Shown here piece after piece: positions 17,721 through 27,600 of a stretch of 64,000 nt of DNA (position 1 is its first letter; each line of letters opens with the position of its first letter). The notes under the pieces were generated by a model, which made no database searches, was not told where the DNA came from, and saw only the letters and a program-made list of their open reading frames with translations. Position numbers and translations under genes: made by a program. This DNA is from Pseudoflavitalea sp. G-6-1-2 (lineage in GTDB: Bacteria; Bacteroidota; Bacteroidia; Chitinophagales; Chitinophagaceae): assembly GCF_012927185.1 (NCBI RefSeq), contig NZ_JABBGB010000002.1, positions 744,001 through 808,000 of the forward strand, in the 5' to 3' direction.

Positions 17721-19430
17721 TACGATTGCTTTTTTATCTGCTCCCCGCGTGTAAGTGATCTGTTGTGTGGCTTTGCGCAGATCGCCATTCTGTAACAAGA
17801 TGCCTTCGTTCGCATTTCCTTCGAGCTGAAGGAATACTTTGGCAGGGTTCAGCAACCGCGGAGAAGAAAGGAATATCTCTTTGCAATTGATGAAGCGCAA
17901 TGCAGACTCGGCCTCTTTGTCTGCCATCACCTGCAGTCCGCTGATGCTGGCATCCTGCACGTTATCCATCACAATGGCAGGGCGCAGATCTGGTTGATCG
18001 AATTCAAAACGCACATTATTCAGAGAGAGTCCTTTTACGTTTCTTGCATACAATCCATAAGCCGGCGGACCATAAGGCTCTTTGCCCCAAACGCCGAAAT
18101 ACTCGGAAGCGATAGTGGGAACATCTCGCTTGGCGGCCTGTGCAGCAGTTCCACCCCCGGCATAACGTACATGAATATCTGAGAACCGGATATTCTCCAG
18201 ATACACATTGTTCATGGCATTGAGCGTGATACAGGTATTATCCTCCCCCGGAAATGGCTTCACCACAAACGGTATCTCCGGATGATCGATGGGCCGCGTA
18301 ACCACCGTTGCCTGAATATTGCTGAACAAGATATTTCTTACGAAGGAGGCTTCGTTTGAGTTGGTTTTATTGTTTCTCGATTCGCCGCTGAAACCAATAC
18401 CGATTGGCCCGGTTACATTGCGCATGATGATATTGCTGAAGATGAAATTCTCCAGTTGTCCGCGTCCGGTGCTGATCTTGATGGGGCAACCGTAGGTCTC
18501 CATGATCACACAATTGGTAACGGTGATGTTCTGCGCCTTTCCGCCACCAAAGCGGAAGATGCTCCATCTGGTGCTGAATGTGCAGTTAGTGACTGTAATG
18601 AACTGATTGCTGCCGAAGAGCGCGCAGGCATCATCCTGACAAGCTACGTCGCAATTGGAAATGTGTACGTACTCGCTATCGTTGAAATGGAATCCATCAT
18701 TATTCCTATTCACCCGGTTATGAATGCGCAGTCCGTTGATCTGCATATTGGCGCAGTGCAGAATGCGGAAACAGTGATAGGCGCTGTTGGTGAAGAATGC
18801 ATCGCGCACAATAACGTGTTTGCATTTGTACAGGATCAGCAGGTGCGGGCGATCCATATTGCCGGGAATGCCATTGGGTCCGGTTCCGTCTCCCCTTCCG
18901 TTGTTGAAGGCCGCGCCATTACCGTCGATGGTACCCTGCCCTTCGATGCAGATCCTTTCAGCTTCTACGGCATAGAGCAGCACCATATTGCCGTTGCCGG
19001 GAGGCACTCCTTTTCCGGATGAATAGTGCGCTTTGGTTTTGCTGCCTACCAGTTTCCCTTTTGGAGAAAGATGCAGCGTAACAAAAGATTTCAGCTGAAG
19101 GGTGGCAATGAGAAAATCTCCTGCGGGAATCAGCACCACTCCTCCGTTGTTCTTATGGCAGTCGTCGATAGCGGCCTGCACTGCAGCTGTATCCAGTGTT
19201 TCGCCATCCCCTTTGGCGCCGTAATCGCGGATATTGTACACGGGAAGTGGCGATACGCCTGTATTTGAAGCAGCTGATACATGATGCGAAAGATTGTGAT
19301 CATTGGCAGAAGCCTCACTGGCGATGGCGGAAAGCCCTGCTATTCCTAATGCAGGAACTACCATTTTGCCAAACAACTGGCGGCGTGAAATCGGGTCTGG
19401 ATATTGCTGGGACATACAATCGGTTTCCAT
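17715..19430 (-). CDS. GH28-like beta-helix enzyme with Tat-type signal
   Basis: 571 residues. The N-terminus contains ISRRQLFGKMVVPALGIAGLS, a twin-arginine export signal. ATG 19430 is preceded at a suitable distance by AAAGGTGG, a Shine-Dalgarno-like stretch. ATG 19415 is an alternative. The mature protein begins YNIRDYGAKGDGETLDTAAVQAAI, the classic pectate-lyase/GH28 beta-helix opening. RNNDGFHF and CQDDACALF correspond to the NTD and DD catalytic strands of GH28, and RWSIFRFGG occupies the position of the third motif. It is probably a periplasmic galacturonidase-like enzyme. The substrate is uncertain. It stands alone, not in a SusCD operon, but could act with the GH106/GH28 pair at 1499-5854. 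Confidence 0.8.
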   Translation of the reverse strand: METDCMSQQYPDPISRRQLFGKMVVPALGIAGLSAIASEASANDHNLSHHVSAASNTGVSPLPVYNIRDYGAKGDGETLDTAAVQAAIDDCHKNNGGVVLIPAGDFLIATLQLKSFVTLHLSPKGKLVGSKTKAHYSSGKGVPPGNGNMVLLYAVEAERICIEGQGTIDGNGAAFNNGRGDGTGPNGIPGNMDRPHLLILYKCKHVIVRDAFFTNSAYHCFRILHCANMQINGLRIHNRVNRNNDGFHFNDSEYVHISNCDVACQDDACALFGSNQFITVTNCTFSTRWSIFRFGGGKAQNITVTNCVIMETYGCPIKISTGRGQLENFIFSNIIMRNVTGPIGIGFSGESRNNKTNSNEASFVRNILFSNIQATVVTRPIDHPEIPFVVKPFPGEDNTCITLNAMNNVYLENIRFSDIHVRYAGGGTAAQAAKRDVPTIASEYFGVWGKEPYGPPAYGLYARNVKGLSLNNVRFEFDQPDLRPAIVMDNVQDASISGLQVMADKEAESALRFINCKEIFLSSPRLLNPAKVFLQLEGNANEGILLQNGDLRKATQQITYTRGADKKAIVK

Positions 19431-19534
19431 AAATCTACCACCTTTCGCCGCCCTGGCACTGGCAAACCAATAAGTTATTTTGGCAAAGCCAGCCGGGCTG
19501 GATATTTTTAATGCTTCTATTCAACGGACGCAAC

Positions 19535-20773
19535 ATGAAGCAAACAGCAGTATGTATCATTGGAGCAGGACCATCAGGAGCGGCAGCAGCATTGCAATTA
19601 GCGCAATGGGGCATTCGGTGCATTGTGGTGGATAAGGCCACATTCCCGCGCGACAAGGTTTGTGGAGACGGACTGAGTGGCAAAGTGATCACGGCACTTA
19701 CGCGCATCGACCCGGCCATTGCAGAGCGATTGCAGCAATACCTCCACAAAGTGAACAGCTGGGGCGTAACATTCGTGTCGCCCGGAAGACTCAGCATGGA
19801 CGTGCCTTACAAGCCGAACTACAATACAACGGATGATCCTCCGATCGGATTTGTATGCAAGCGCATTCACTTCGATCAGTTCCTTGTTGATGAAATAAAA
19901 AGAAGACCGGAGATAGAATTCATCGAAGGTGTTTCGCTAGATCAGTATCAGCTTCAACCAGACGGCTATCTGCTGTCCGAAGCCGGCGGATCGTTTCAGG
20001 TAAAGGCAGATATGGTGATAGTGGCCAATGGCGCGCATTCATCTTTCACCAGGCATGTGGCGGGGTTCACTGTAGAGCCCGCACATCATATGGCAGGTGT
20101 ACGCGCGTATTACCAGGGCGTAACAGATCTGCATAAGGATAATTTCATCGAACTGCATTTTCTCAAATCATTCCTGCCCGGATACCTCTGGGTATTTCCG
20201 CTGCCGAATGGCGAAGCCAATGTTGGCATCGGCATGCTGAGCAGTGCCGTACGAAAAGACAAAGTGAATCTCAAACAATTGCTTACTGCAACACTCGAAC
20301 AGGACCCGATTCTGAAAGCGAGATTCAGCAACGCAAAAGCCATCACACCCATTGAAGGATATGGATTGCCACTCGGCAGCAAACGCAGACAGCTCGCAGG
20401 CGACCGTTATCTGCTTACAGGGGATGCTGCGTATCTGATAGATCCGTTTACAGGTGAAGGCATCGGTAATGGACTCTACACCGGCAGGATCGCTGCTGAA
20501 CATGCAGCCGCTGCACTGAAGGCCGGAAAGTTTGGAGCAGCAGAGCTGGCGCCATATACCGAGCATGTGTACAAAGTGCTGGGAGCGGAACTTTCGCTCA
20601 GTACAAAACTGCAACGCATGGTGCGCTACAAATGGCTTTTCAATATGCTGATGAAAATGGGAACACGCAACAAGCAGCTTCGCGAGCTGATCTCCTGCAT
20701 GTTCTACGAAGTGGATGTGCGGAAGAAACTGGCGAGTCCGATGTTCTACCTGAAGCTGCTGTTCAACAGGTAA
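19535..20773 (+). CDS. Geranylgeranyl-reductase-family FAD-dependent oxidoreductase
   Basis: 412 residues. ATG 19535 is chosen because it is followed directly by the FAD-binding strand KQTAVCIIGAGPSGAAAA (GxGxxG). DKVCGDGLSG, PGYLWVFPLPNGEANVGIGM (the YxWxFP...NVG signature of the family) and LTGDAAYLIDPFTGEGIGNGL (FAD-ribityl motif) are all present. Family members reduce isoprenoid double bonds in quinones or lipids, or act as halogenase-like flavoproteins. In Bacteroidota a role in menaquinone or lipid modification is plausible but not shown. It has no operon partner: its stop lies 13 bases from the convergent metalloprotease gene. Confidence 0.88.
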   Translation: MKQTAVCIIGAGPSGAAAALQLAQWGIRCIVVDKATFPRDKVCGDGLSGKVITALTRIDPAIAERLQQYLHKVNSWGVTFVSPGRLSMDVPYKPNYNTTDDPPIGFVCKRIHFDQFLVDEIKRRPEIEFIEGVSLDQYQLQPDGYLLSEAGGSFQVKADMVIVANGAHSSFTRHVAGFTVEPAHHMAGVRAYYQGVTDLHKDNFIELHFLKSFLPGYLWVFPLPNGEANVGIGMLSSAVRKDKVNLKQLLTATLEQDPILKARFSNAKAITPIEGYGLPLGSKRRQLAGDRYLLTGDAAYLIDPFTGEGIGNGLYTGRIAAEHAAAALKAGKFGAAELAPYTEHVYKVLGAELSLSTKLQRMVRYKWLFNMLMKMGTRNKQLRELISCMFYEVDVRKKLASPMFYLKLLFNR

Positions 20774-20786
20774 CAGTCGTTTTCAA

Positions 20787-21476
20787 TCAATCTGCTGTAA
20801 GTGGTTTCCTGATCAGCTCTACAACTCCTTCAGGAATGTATTTCAGCTTCATCGTGTCGCGCGCGAATTTCATGATGGTGCGCATGCAGGAGAGCGTTAC
20901 TTTCCGACTACTGTTTTCTGCACTTTCAACCATCACCCCACCATCTTCATGCTTAGCTCCGAGCGAATGACCGATTTCGTGTGCAATAACCACCACGTCC
21001 AGCTTTCGTGATTCTTTTATGGTAATATCATAGTAACCATCTGTATTTCCTGCTACGCCATTTCCCAATACATCATCATGCACTACAGCCAGCAGGTTAT
21101 TGTCTCCGGGCCTTCTTCCTTCCATCCATCGCTTACCATTGAGCTTCAATCGTTCTGCCGATGGATCTTTCACCGGCAGCACTTTCAGCGCAAAGCAGAT
21201 GATATACTCTTTAATGCCGGCAGAATCTTTTGCAGGCACAAGTCTGAATTTTCCGGATTGATTGTTCCAGAAATTAATGCCGGTATCAGCTGCCGCAATG
21301 GAAGCCCGGTCATCTACTGAAACCAGATAATTGGCGGTAAGATCGATGTAGTGATTTCCGCTGGAATCAATACGGAAAACAGCGGTAAAATTACCGGGAT
21401 GTGAGGCAGGTGCAAACGTTGACTTATATGCATAACTGTTCACAGTCAGCAATGCAACCAGGATAAGGTATTGCAT
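20787..21476 (-). CDS. Small secreted zinc metalloprotease (metzincin, matrixin-like)
   Basis: 229 residues with a short signal peptide (MQYLILVALLTVNSYA). The zinc-binding motif HEIGHSLGAKH lies at residues 166-176, giving HExxHxxGxxH with a third histidine ligand. A Met-turn candidate (GGVMVE, M182) follows closely. The N-terminal half contains the strand pattern of matrixin/astacin catalytic domains (FRIDSSGNHYIDLT, INFWNNQSGKFRLV). No propeptide cysteine switch and no T9SS tail are seen, so it is probably periplasmic or released by another route. The substrate is unknown. The terminal 50 residues are basic and unassigned. Confidence 0.8.
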   Translation of the reverse strand: MQYLILVALLTVNSYAYKSTFAPASHPGNFTAVFRIDSSGNHYIDLTANYLVSVDDRASIAAADTGINFWNNQSGKFRLVPAKDSAGIKEYIICFALKVLPVKDPSAERLKLNGKRWMEGRRPGDNNLLAVVHDDVLGNGVAGNTDGYYDITIKESRKLDVVVIAHEIGHSLGAKHEDGGVMVESAENSSRKVTLSCMRTIMKFARDTMKLKYIPEGVVELIRKPLTAD

Positions 21477-21888
21477 AAAGCTGTCGAATGGTTAATGGTT
21501 TACTGCGATGGGGCAGCAGAGTAGCAACAGGCTAAACGCCTGCAAATGCAGAGGGAGTAAATGGTCGAACGGCAAGTGGCTATTCAGATGTAAACAGTGG
21601 AACACGCTCCTGTTCCGCGTTGCAGAGGGATGATGCGGTTAATTCAGCCAGGTTGCCTTTGCAGCTTTATGAGGTAAGTAGATGAAAAGAATGTAGCTGT
21701 ATATGCTTTCGGGTAGTACTATGAATATACGAATTATCTCTGTAACCCCTCAGTAATCGGCCAGAAATTTGGGTGCATGTGAAAAAATAGACTTTCATCA
21801 AGATTGGAATTATCAGATCAGCATTAACCCAAAAAAGAAAGGGATGCACCCGCGAGGATGCATCCCTTCTCTTTTGCATGAAAGTGAT
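21477..21888. other. Gene-free interval (412 bases)
   Basis: The stretch lies between the start of the metalloprotease gene and the stop of the GH5 gene, both on the minus strand. I find no coding frame with family features. It holds the strong terminator of the polysaccharide operon at its right end and presumably the metalloprotease promoter, although no exact TAnnTTTG element was recognised. Confidence 0.6.
21833..21868 (-). terminator. Strong rho-independent terminator of the six-gene secreted-enzyme operon
   Basis: On the minus strand AAGGGATGCA and TGCATCCCTT form a perfect 10-bp stem around a 10-base loop, followed by TCTTTTTT. It begins 20 bases beyond the GH5 stop (21889). It marks the end of the minus-strand operon that starts at 37569. 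Confidence 0.85.
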
Positions 21889-24537
21889 TTATTCTTTCAC
21901 CAGTTTTCTGGTAGTTACTTTTCCATCGATATTCATTCTCATGAGGTACACACCTGTGCCACCTCCTGCCGGTTTGAACTCATAGCGGTGATTACCTGCA
22001 TTGAGTTTATTGTTCACCAGTATGGCTACTCTGCGACCAGTAACGTCGAACACGCTGATTTCTGCCTGTGCAGCTTTAGCGAGATAGAAAGTTACGGTGC
22101 TGCTGCCACGGAATGGATTCGGATAAGTGCTCAGTTTGAACTGCTCAATCTCTTTTGCACTCATCAGATCGGCCTGGTCGGCCATGAGTGCAGCAGCAGT
22201 CTGGATCTTCACTTCGGTGTAGCTGTTCCATGCATTCACACTGTTGCCATGCCCTACGATGCGAACATATTTTCCGGTAACCGGAGTGAAGGTGAATGTT
22301 TCGAGTGCAGTGGATGATCCGCTGCTCACGCGGCCAGTGGCAGCTGTGGTCCAGTTGGTGCCATCATTGCCTACGAGCACGTCGAATGTAGAAGTGCGGG
22401 AAGCGCCATTGTAGAAAGCGATCTGCACACCGGTTACACTTACAGAAGTGCTACCTAAGCAGAACTGTATCCACTGGCCATCTCCGCTTGCACTCCAGCG
22501 GGTGCTGAGATTATTGTCGAGCACATTTGCAGGTACATTGCCATCGTCGCCGCTGGCGGTTACAGCATTACATGCAGGAGGCGCTGCCACTGTGATGTTC
22601 ACAGCAGTGCTGGTAGTGCTGGCATTGCCGTTGTCTGTTGCTTTGGCTGTAAGCGTGTAACTGCCTGCTGCCACATTGCTCCATGAATATGCATAAGGAG
22701 AGGATGTTGCTTCGCCGAGTTTAGTAGCACCGTTGAAGAACTCCACTTTGGAAATGGTTCCGTCGGTATCAGCAGCCGTAGCAGTGATGTTCACTGAAGC
22801 AGGTGCTGTAAAGCTGGCATTGTTTGCAGGTGAAGTAATGCTCACTGTTGGTGCAACATTGCCTGTGGTCTGATTGATTTTTACTTCGGTGTAACTGTTC
22901 CAGGCATTTACGCTGTTGCCATGGCCAACGATGCGAACGTATTTGCCGGTAACAGGAGTGAAGTTGAATGTTTCGAGATTCAATGAAGTGCCGCTGCTGA
23001 CGCGGTTGGTGGCGGCGGTTGTCCAGTTAACACCATCATTGCCTACCAGTACATCGAAGCTGGATGTACGTGTATTGCCGCTGTAGAATGCAATCTGTAC
23101 ACCGGTGATGCTGGCGGCATTACCGAGACAGAACTGAATCCACTGTCCATTGCCGCTGGCGCTCCAGCGCGTAGCGAGGTTATTGTCGAGAACGTTTGCT
23201 GCCACGTTGCCATCATCACCACTGCTTGATACAGCATCGCAGCCCGGAGCTGCTGTAACACTGATGCTCACAGCCGCACTCGTAGTGGTGAGATTGCTGT
23301 TGTCGGTTGCTTTTGCAGTGAGTGAATAGGTACCTACACCTACATTATTCCAGGTGTAAGTAAACGGAGCAGTGGTAGCCTCTCCGAGTTTAGTTGCACC
23401 ATTGAAGAATTCCACTTTGCTGATAGTGCCGTCGGCATCGGTTGCATTGGCATTGATCACTACAGATGCGGGAGCAATAAAGCTCGCACCAGGTGCGGGT
23501 GATGTAATGCTTACAGTTGGGCTGCCCGCACCACCGGGGAAATCATCGGCGGGGAATTTTATTTTGTCGCGTATCCATACACCCGCCGGTTTGAGACTGG
23601 CTACAGTCCAGGGACCATTAGGGCAGGTACCATCTTTCCAGACAGCGCCGGAACGGAAGTCGTCGGAGAAATTCCAGTTGATCCAGCTGATCTTTTTGGT
23701 ACGCATCAGATCGATATACTGTTGTGTTCTGGTGAAGTTGTTAGGGCCATCACCTGAAGCAAGCTGTGTACCGAACTCGGTAACAAATACAGGAAGACGA
23801 TCAGAAGCCCAATCCAGTTCGTTGAGGTATTCAGTTCCGTGATCACCTGCATAGAAGTGGAAAGTGTACATGATGTTGGTGAAGTTGAGCGGACTGCTTA
23901 CAATGTCCTGCGCAGATCTTCCATCGGAGATTCCCATACTGGCCCATGCGTGCGTACCAACGAGAATCGGTGCATCCGGATCGATGGCACGGATCACAGG
24001 GATCACCTGATTTGCATAATTCTTGATGGTTGCCCAGCTTACGCCATTGGGCTCATTACAGATGTCGTACAGCACATTTGTTTTGTTCTTATGTGCGTTG
24101 GCCATTGCTGTAAAAAATGTTTTTGCTCTTGCCGTGTTGTAGTTGGGATCGCCGGGATCGAGCTGGTGGAAGTCGATGATCGCATACATTCCTCTTGCTG
24201 TAACGGCCTCCACAATGGTGTTCACCATGTTGGTGAATTTGGTGGGATCACTTTCGTAACCGCCATCCTGCACATACATTGAGATACGCAATGCGTCTGC
24301 TTCCCAGTCGTTGGCCAATACATCGAGTGTGGCATCTTTGAGACAGTCGCCCCAGGGATACCAGTTCAACCCGTGCGTACTCATCCCTCTAAGCTGGATA
24401 GGATTTCCGTACTGGTTGCACAATTTCAAACCGATCACCTGCAACTGCCCGTTCTTTTGCAAGGGCGTTTGCGCTGTTGCCGTCATGCTCACACAGAGCA
24501 GCAACAAACCTGCTAATAACCGTGTAAATTTTCTCAT
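21889..24537 (-). CDS. Modular T9SS-secreted GH5 cellulase with two Ig-like and two discoidin modules
   Basis: 882 residues. The signal peptide is about 1-22. The GH5 catalytic domain spans about 28-325, with LRGMSTHGLNWYPWG typical of subfamily 2 endoglucanases, acid/base E162 (CNEPNG) and nucleophile E254 (FVTEFGT). Then come an Ig-like domain (339-428), a discoidin/F5-8C module (433-554), a second Ig-like domain (562-650), a second discoidin module (656-778) and a T9SS type A sorting domain (about 799-882, with STYPNPFRGSSTVTFYL and the closing KLVKE). The predicted activity is endo-beta-1,4-glucan cleavage outside the cell. The discoidin modules may bind glycans. It is the last gene of the operon, 70 bases after the dehydrogenase gene. 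Confidence 0.92.
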   Translation of the reverse strand: MRKFTRLLAGLLLLCVSMTATAQTPLQKNGQLQVIGLKLCNQYGNPIQLRGMSTHGLNWYPWGDCLKDATLDVLANDWEADALRISMYVQDGGYESDPTKFTNMVNTIVEAVTARGMYAIIDFHQLDPGDPNYNTARAKTFFTAMANAHKNKTNVLYDICNEPNGVSWATIKNYANQVIPVIRAIDPDAPILVGTHAWASMGISDGRSAQDIVSSPLNFTNIMYTFHFYAGDHGTEYLNELDWASDRLPVFVTEFGTQLASGDGPNNFTRTQQYIDLMRTKKISWINWNFSDDFRSGAVWKDGTCPNGPWTVASLKPAGVWIRDKIKFPADDFPGGAGSPTVSITSPAPGASFIAPASVVINANATDADGTISKVEFFNGATKLGEATTAPFTYTWNNVGVGTYSLTAKATDNSNLTTTSAAVSISVTAAPGCDAVSSSGDDGNVAANVLDNNLATRWSASGNGQWIQFCLGNAASITGVQIAFYSGNTRTSSFDVLVGNDGVNWTTAATNRVSSGTSLNLETFNFTPVTGKYVRIVGHGNSVNAWNSYTEVKINQTTGNVAPTVSITSPANNASFTAPASVNITATAADTDGTISKVEFFNGATKLGEATSSPYAYSWSNVAAGSYTLTAKATDNGNASTTSTAVNITVAAPPACNAVTASGDDGNVPANVLDNNLSTRWSASGDGQWIQFCLGSTSVSVTGVQIAFYNGASRTSTFDVLVGNDGTNWTTAATGRVSSGSSTALETFTFTPVTGKYVRIVGHGNSVNAWNSYTEVKIQTAAALMADQADLMSAKEIEQFKLSTYPNPFRGSSTVTFYLAKAAQAEISVFDVTGRRVAILVNNKLNAGNHRYEFKPAGGGTGVYLMRMNIDGKVTTRKLVKE

Positions 24538-24567
24538 GGGATAAAATTGTTTGTGTTTTTTAATAGG

Positions 24568-24591
24568 GGCAGAGCCTGGAAAGGCCCTGCC
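24568..24591 (-). promoter_or_regulatory. Intercistronic hairpin upstream of the GH5 gene
   Basis: GGCAGAGCC (24568-24576) and GGCCCTGCC (24583-24591) pair with one mismatch around a 6-base loop. No U-tract follows on the minus strand, so it is more likely an mRNA processing or stability element than a terminator. Confidence 0.4.
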
Positions 24592-24607
24592 AATTGTGAT
24601 TGACTGC

Positions 24608-27600
24608 TTATTCTCTCAGCAGTTTCTTTGTGACAACTTTTCCGTCGAAAGTCATCTTGATTATGTAAATGCCTGTTGCATTGTTTGTAGGGGAAAACAC
24701 GAGTTTATGATTGCCGGCATTGAGTTTACCATTTGCAAGTACCGCTACCCTTCTGCCTGTGATATCGAATACGCTTACTTCTGTCTGCGTTGCTTTACCG
24801 AGGTAGAAAGTAATGGTGCTGTTGCCACTGAACGGATTGGGATAAGTGCTCAGTCTGAATTTCTCAGCTGCTGCTTCTGAGAGATCGGTTGGATCCGTCA
24901 TCAGTGCAGTGCCGGTCTGGATCTTCACTTCGGTATAGCTGTTCCAGAGGTTCACGCTGTTGCCGTGACCAACGATGCGAACATATTTTCCGGTAACCGG
25001 TGTGAAGGTGAATGTTTCGAGTGCGGTGGTTGTGCCGCTGCTTACGCGGTTGGTGGCGGCGGTTGTCCAGTTAACACCATCATTGCCTACGAGAACATCG
25101 AAGGTGGAAGTTCTGGTGTTGCCGTTGTAGAATGCAATCTGCACGCCTGTTACGCTTACCGGAGTGCTGCCCAGGCAGAACTGGATCCACTGACCATTGC
25201 CGCTGGCGCTCCAACGTGTTGCGAGATTGTTATCGAGAACATTGGCGGCTACGTTGCCATCATCACCACTCGATGTAACAGGATTGCATGCCGGCGGGTT
25301 ATTCACCGTGATGCTCACTGCGGATGAAGTAGTTACTGCACTCTGATTATCGGTTGCAACGGCAGTGAGTGAGTAGGTTCCTGCTGCAACGTTGGTCCAG
25401 CTGTATTCATAAGGAGCAACAAGGTCCTCGCCGAGTTTGGTGCTTCCATTGTAGAACTCCACTTTGCTGATAGTTCCATCAGCATCCGATGCATTGGCTG
25501 TGATGTTCACGGTTGCAGGAGACGTATAGGTTGAACCGCTGGTGGGCGCAGTGATGCTTACAATCGGATTTGCATTGCCACCAGATACGAGGAATGCCAG
25601 TTGTGGCGGATTGGAAGCCGCTTCCTTCGAATTCCAGAACACACGCGGATCGTGGGCTACAAGGCTTTTCAGCGCTAAGGAAATTTTCTTTCTTCCTGCC
25701 GCGATCTCGCTCTTCACATAATTGGTAACATCCCAGCTGATGTAGGAATAAGCTGTGTTTCCTACTGCTGCCGTAGTGAGTTCGGTAGCGCTGGTTGCAG
25801 GTTTGTTATTCCAGGTGAGTGTAGATTCACTCCATGTTGTGTTGGCAACGGAGTACACACCAGTGAGCACAGATGGTACGGTGGTGAGATCCACTTTTCC
25901 ATAAACGCGCAGTGTAACGTTATCGATGTTTCCTGTGATGCTGGTAGCATCGAACATCAGATAGGCTTCGCGGGCATTGTTGAGCTGACCCGATGGAGAC
26001 ACTTTGGTGATCAACAAGGTCGGATCAGTGGTGCCATGCGTGATAGCTGCATTGGTTCCGTCTCTCACATAAGCATCGTTGGTTGGTGTGAGATTAACCG
26101 GTGCCGGCGCTACGCGATAATGCGCAGTGAAAGTGGTATCGTTATCGCTGAGTGTTACAAACTGCGATGCTGCACCACCCTGGCTCCAATGATCGAATAC
26201 ATAGGTGGTACCTCCTACTGTTTGAGGAGAAACAGCCGATACCTGCCTTTGCATCTTAGACACTACCTCTGTGGTGTATGGAGTAGTGAACGGAACAGCA
26301 TCCAGCGTTACCTGCAAACCTGCAGGCTGTGTCTGCAAAGTGAGGTTGGAAGTGATCGGGAATACTTCAACATACGAAGTATCGATCACACCCTGAGAAT
26401 CTTCCACCGACATATAAATGCGATACCACACATTGGTTTCGTTGTGCTCTGCAAGATCTGCAATGAAGTTGCCTGCTGCCACTCCATTGGGAACCGCTGG
26501 TCCGGGGTGTGTATGCGTGGCATGATGGAAGGCGATCCACCATTTATATTTTGCAACCGGAATGGTACCATCTTCAGGATCGGTGCCGGTTCCGGAGAAA
26601 CTGATCTGATCGCCGGAGCGGAACAGTGTTCCGTTAGCCGGACTGGTAATAGTTGCAGTCGGAGCCTGACTGATAGTGAGCGTGGCGTTGTTGCTGGTTA
26701 CGCTGCCAACACTATTGGTCACTACCACATTGTATGTACCTGCATCGGTAGTTTGTGCATTATTGATGGTATAGCTGGCACTGGTTGCACCAGAAATATT
26801 GGTAGTGCCTTTGCGCCACTGGAAGGTGGGAGCCGGACTGCCGGATACAGACACCGTGAATGTAGCGGAGCCGCCAACTACAGCCACCTGATTGGCTGGT
26901 TGTGTTGTAATGATCGGTGCACTGGTTCCACCAGCATACACTATTTTGTAAACAGTGTTATTGCCAAGACGCAGATAGTAAAGATTACCATCAGGCCCCT
27001 GTTTGATACATACGTTATCCTGACTCAGACTCGTACCGAAGCCGGTACGTGTTGCGCCGGTGCTGGGTGTGATGTAATCGATCCACGCACCGCAATAATC
27101 GAGAAAGAAATATTTTCCATTGTAGGTAGAAGGATAATTGCTGATAGCTCCATTGAAGAAGGTACCGCCATTGATGGCACAGCCTTGTCCGTTTGGCGGA
27201 GGGTCCGTTCTGTTGGTGGAATACACATAGATGGGATTGGTGAAGCCGGTACAACCGCTTGTACACATCCCTTCTTTGGTAGGCCATCCGAAATTCTTAC
27301 CGCCGGTTGTGGCATCGTTGATCTCTTCCCATGTGGCATTGCCCACATCGTTCACCAATAATTTTCCGCTGACAGGATCTACTGCAATGGTGAAAGGATT
27401 GCGCAGGCCATAAGCCCAGATGCGGCTGCGTTGTGCCCCTCCGGTGAATGGGTTGCCGGCAGGCACCGTTCCGTCTGTGTTGATGCGAAGGATCTTGCCG
27501 AGATAGGAATCGAGATCCTGAGAGTTGGATCCCACCTGGTTCTCACCAACAGCAACAAATAATTTACCATCGCTGCCGAAGGCTAATCCCCCTCCGTTGT

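Noticed and set aside
26036-27361. 441-codon plus-strand frame opposite the PQQ dehydrogenase gene
   Set aside because: It is a shadow of the propeller and Ig coding sequence. Composition is rich in Cys, Arg and His, with no domain or signal.
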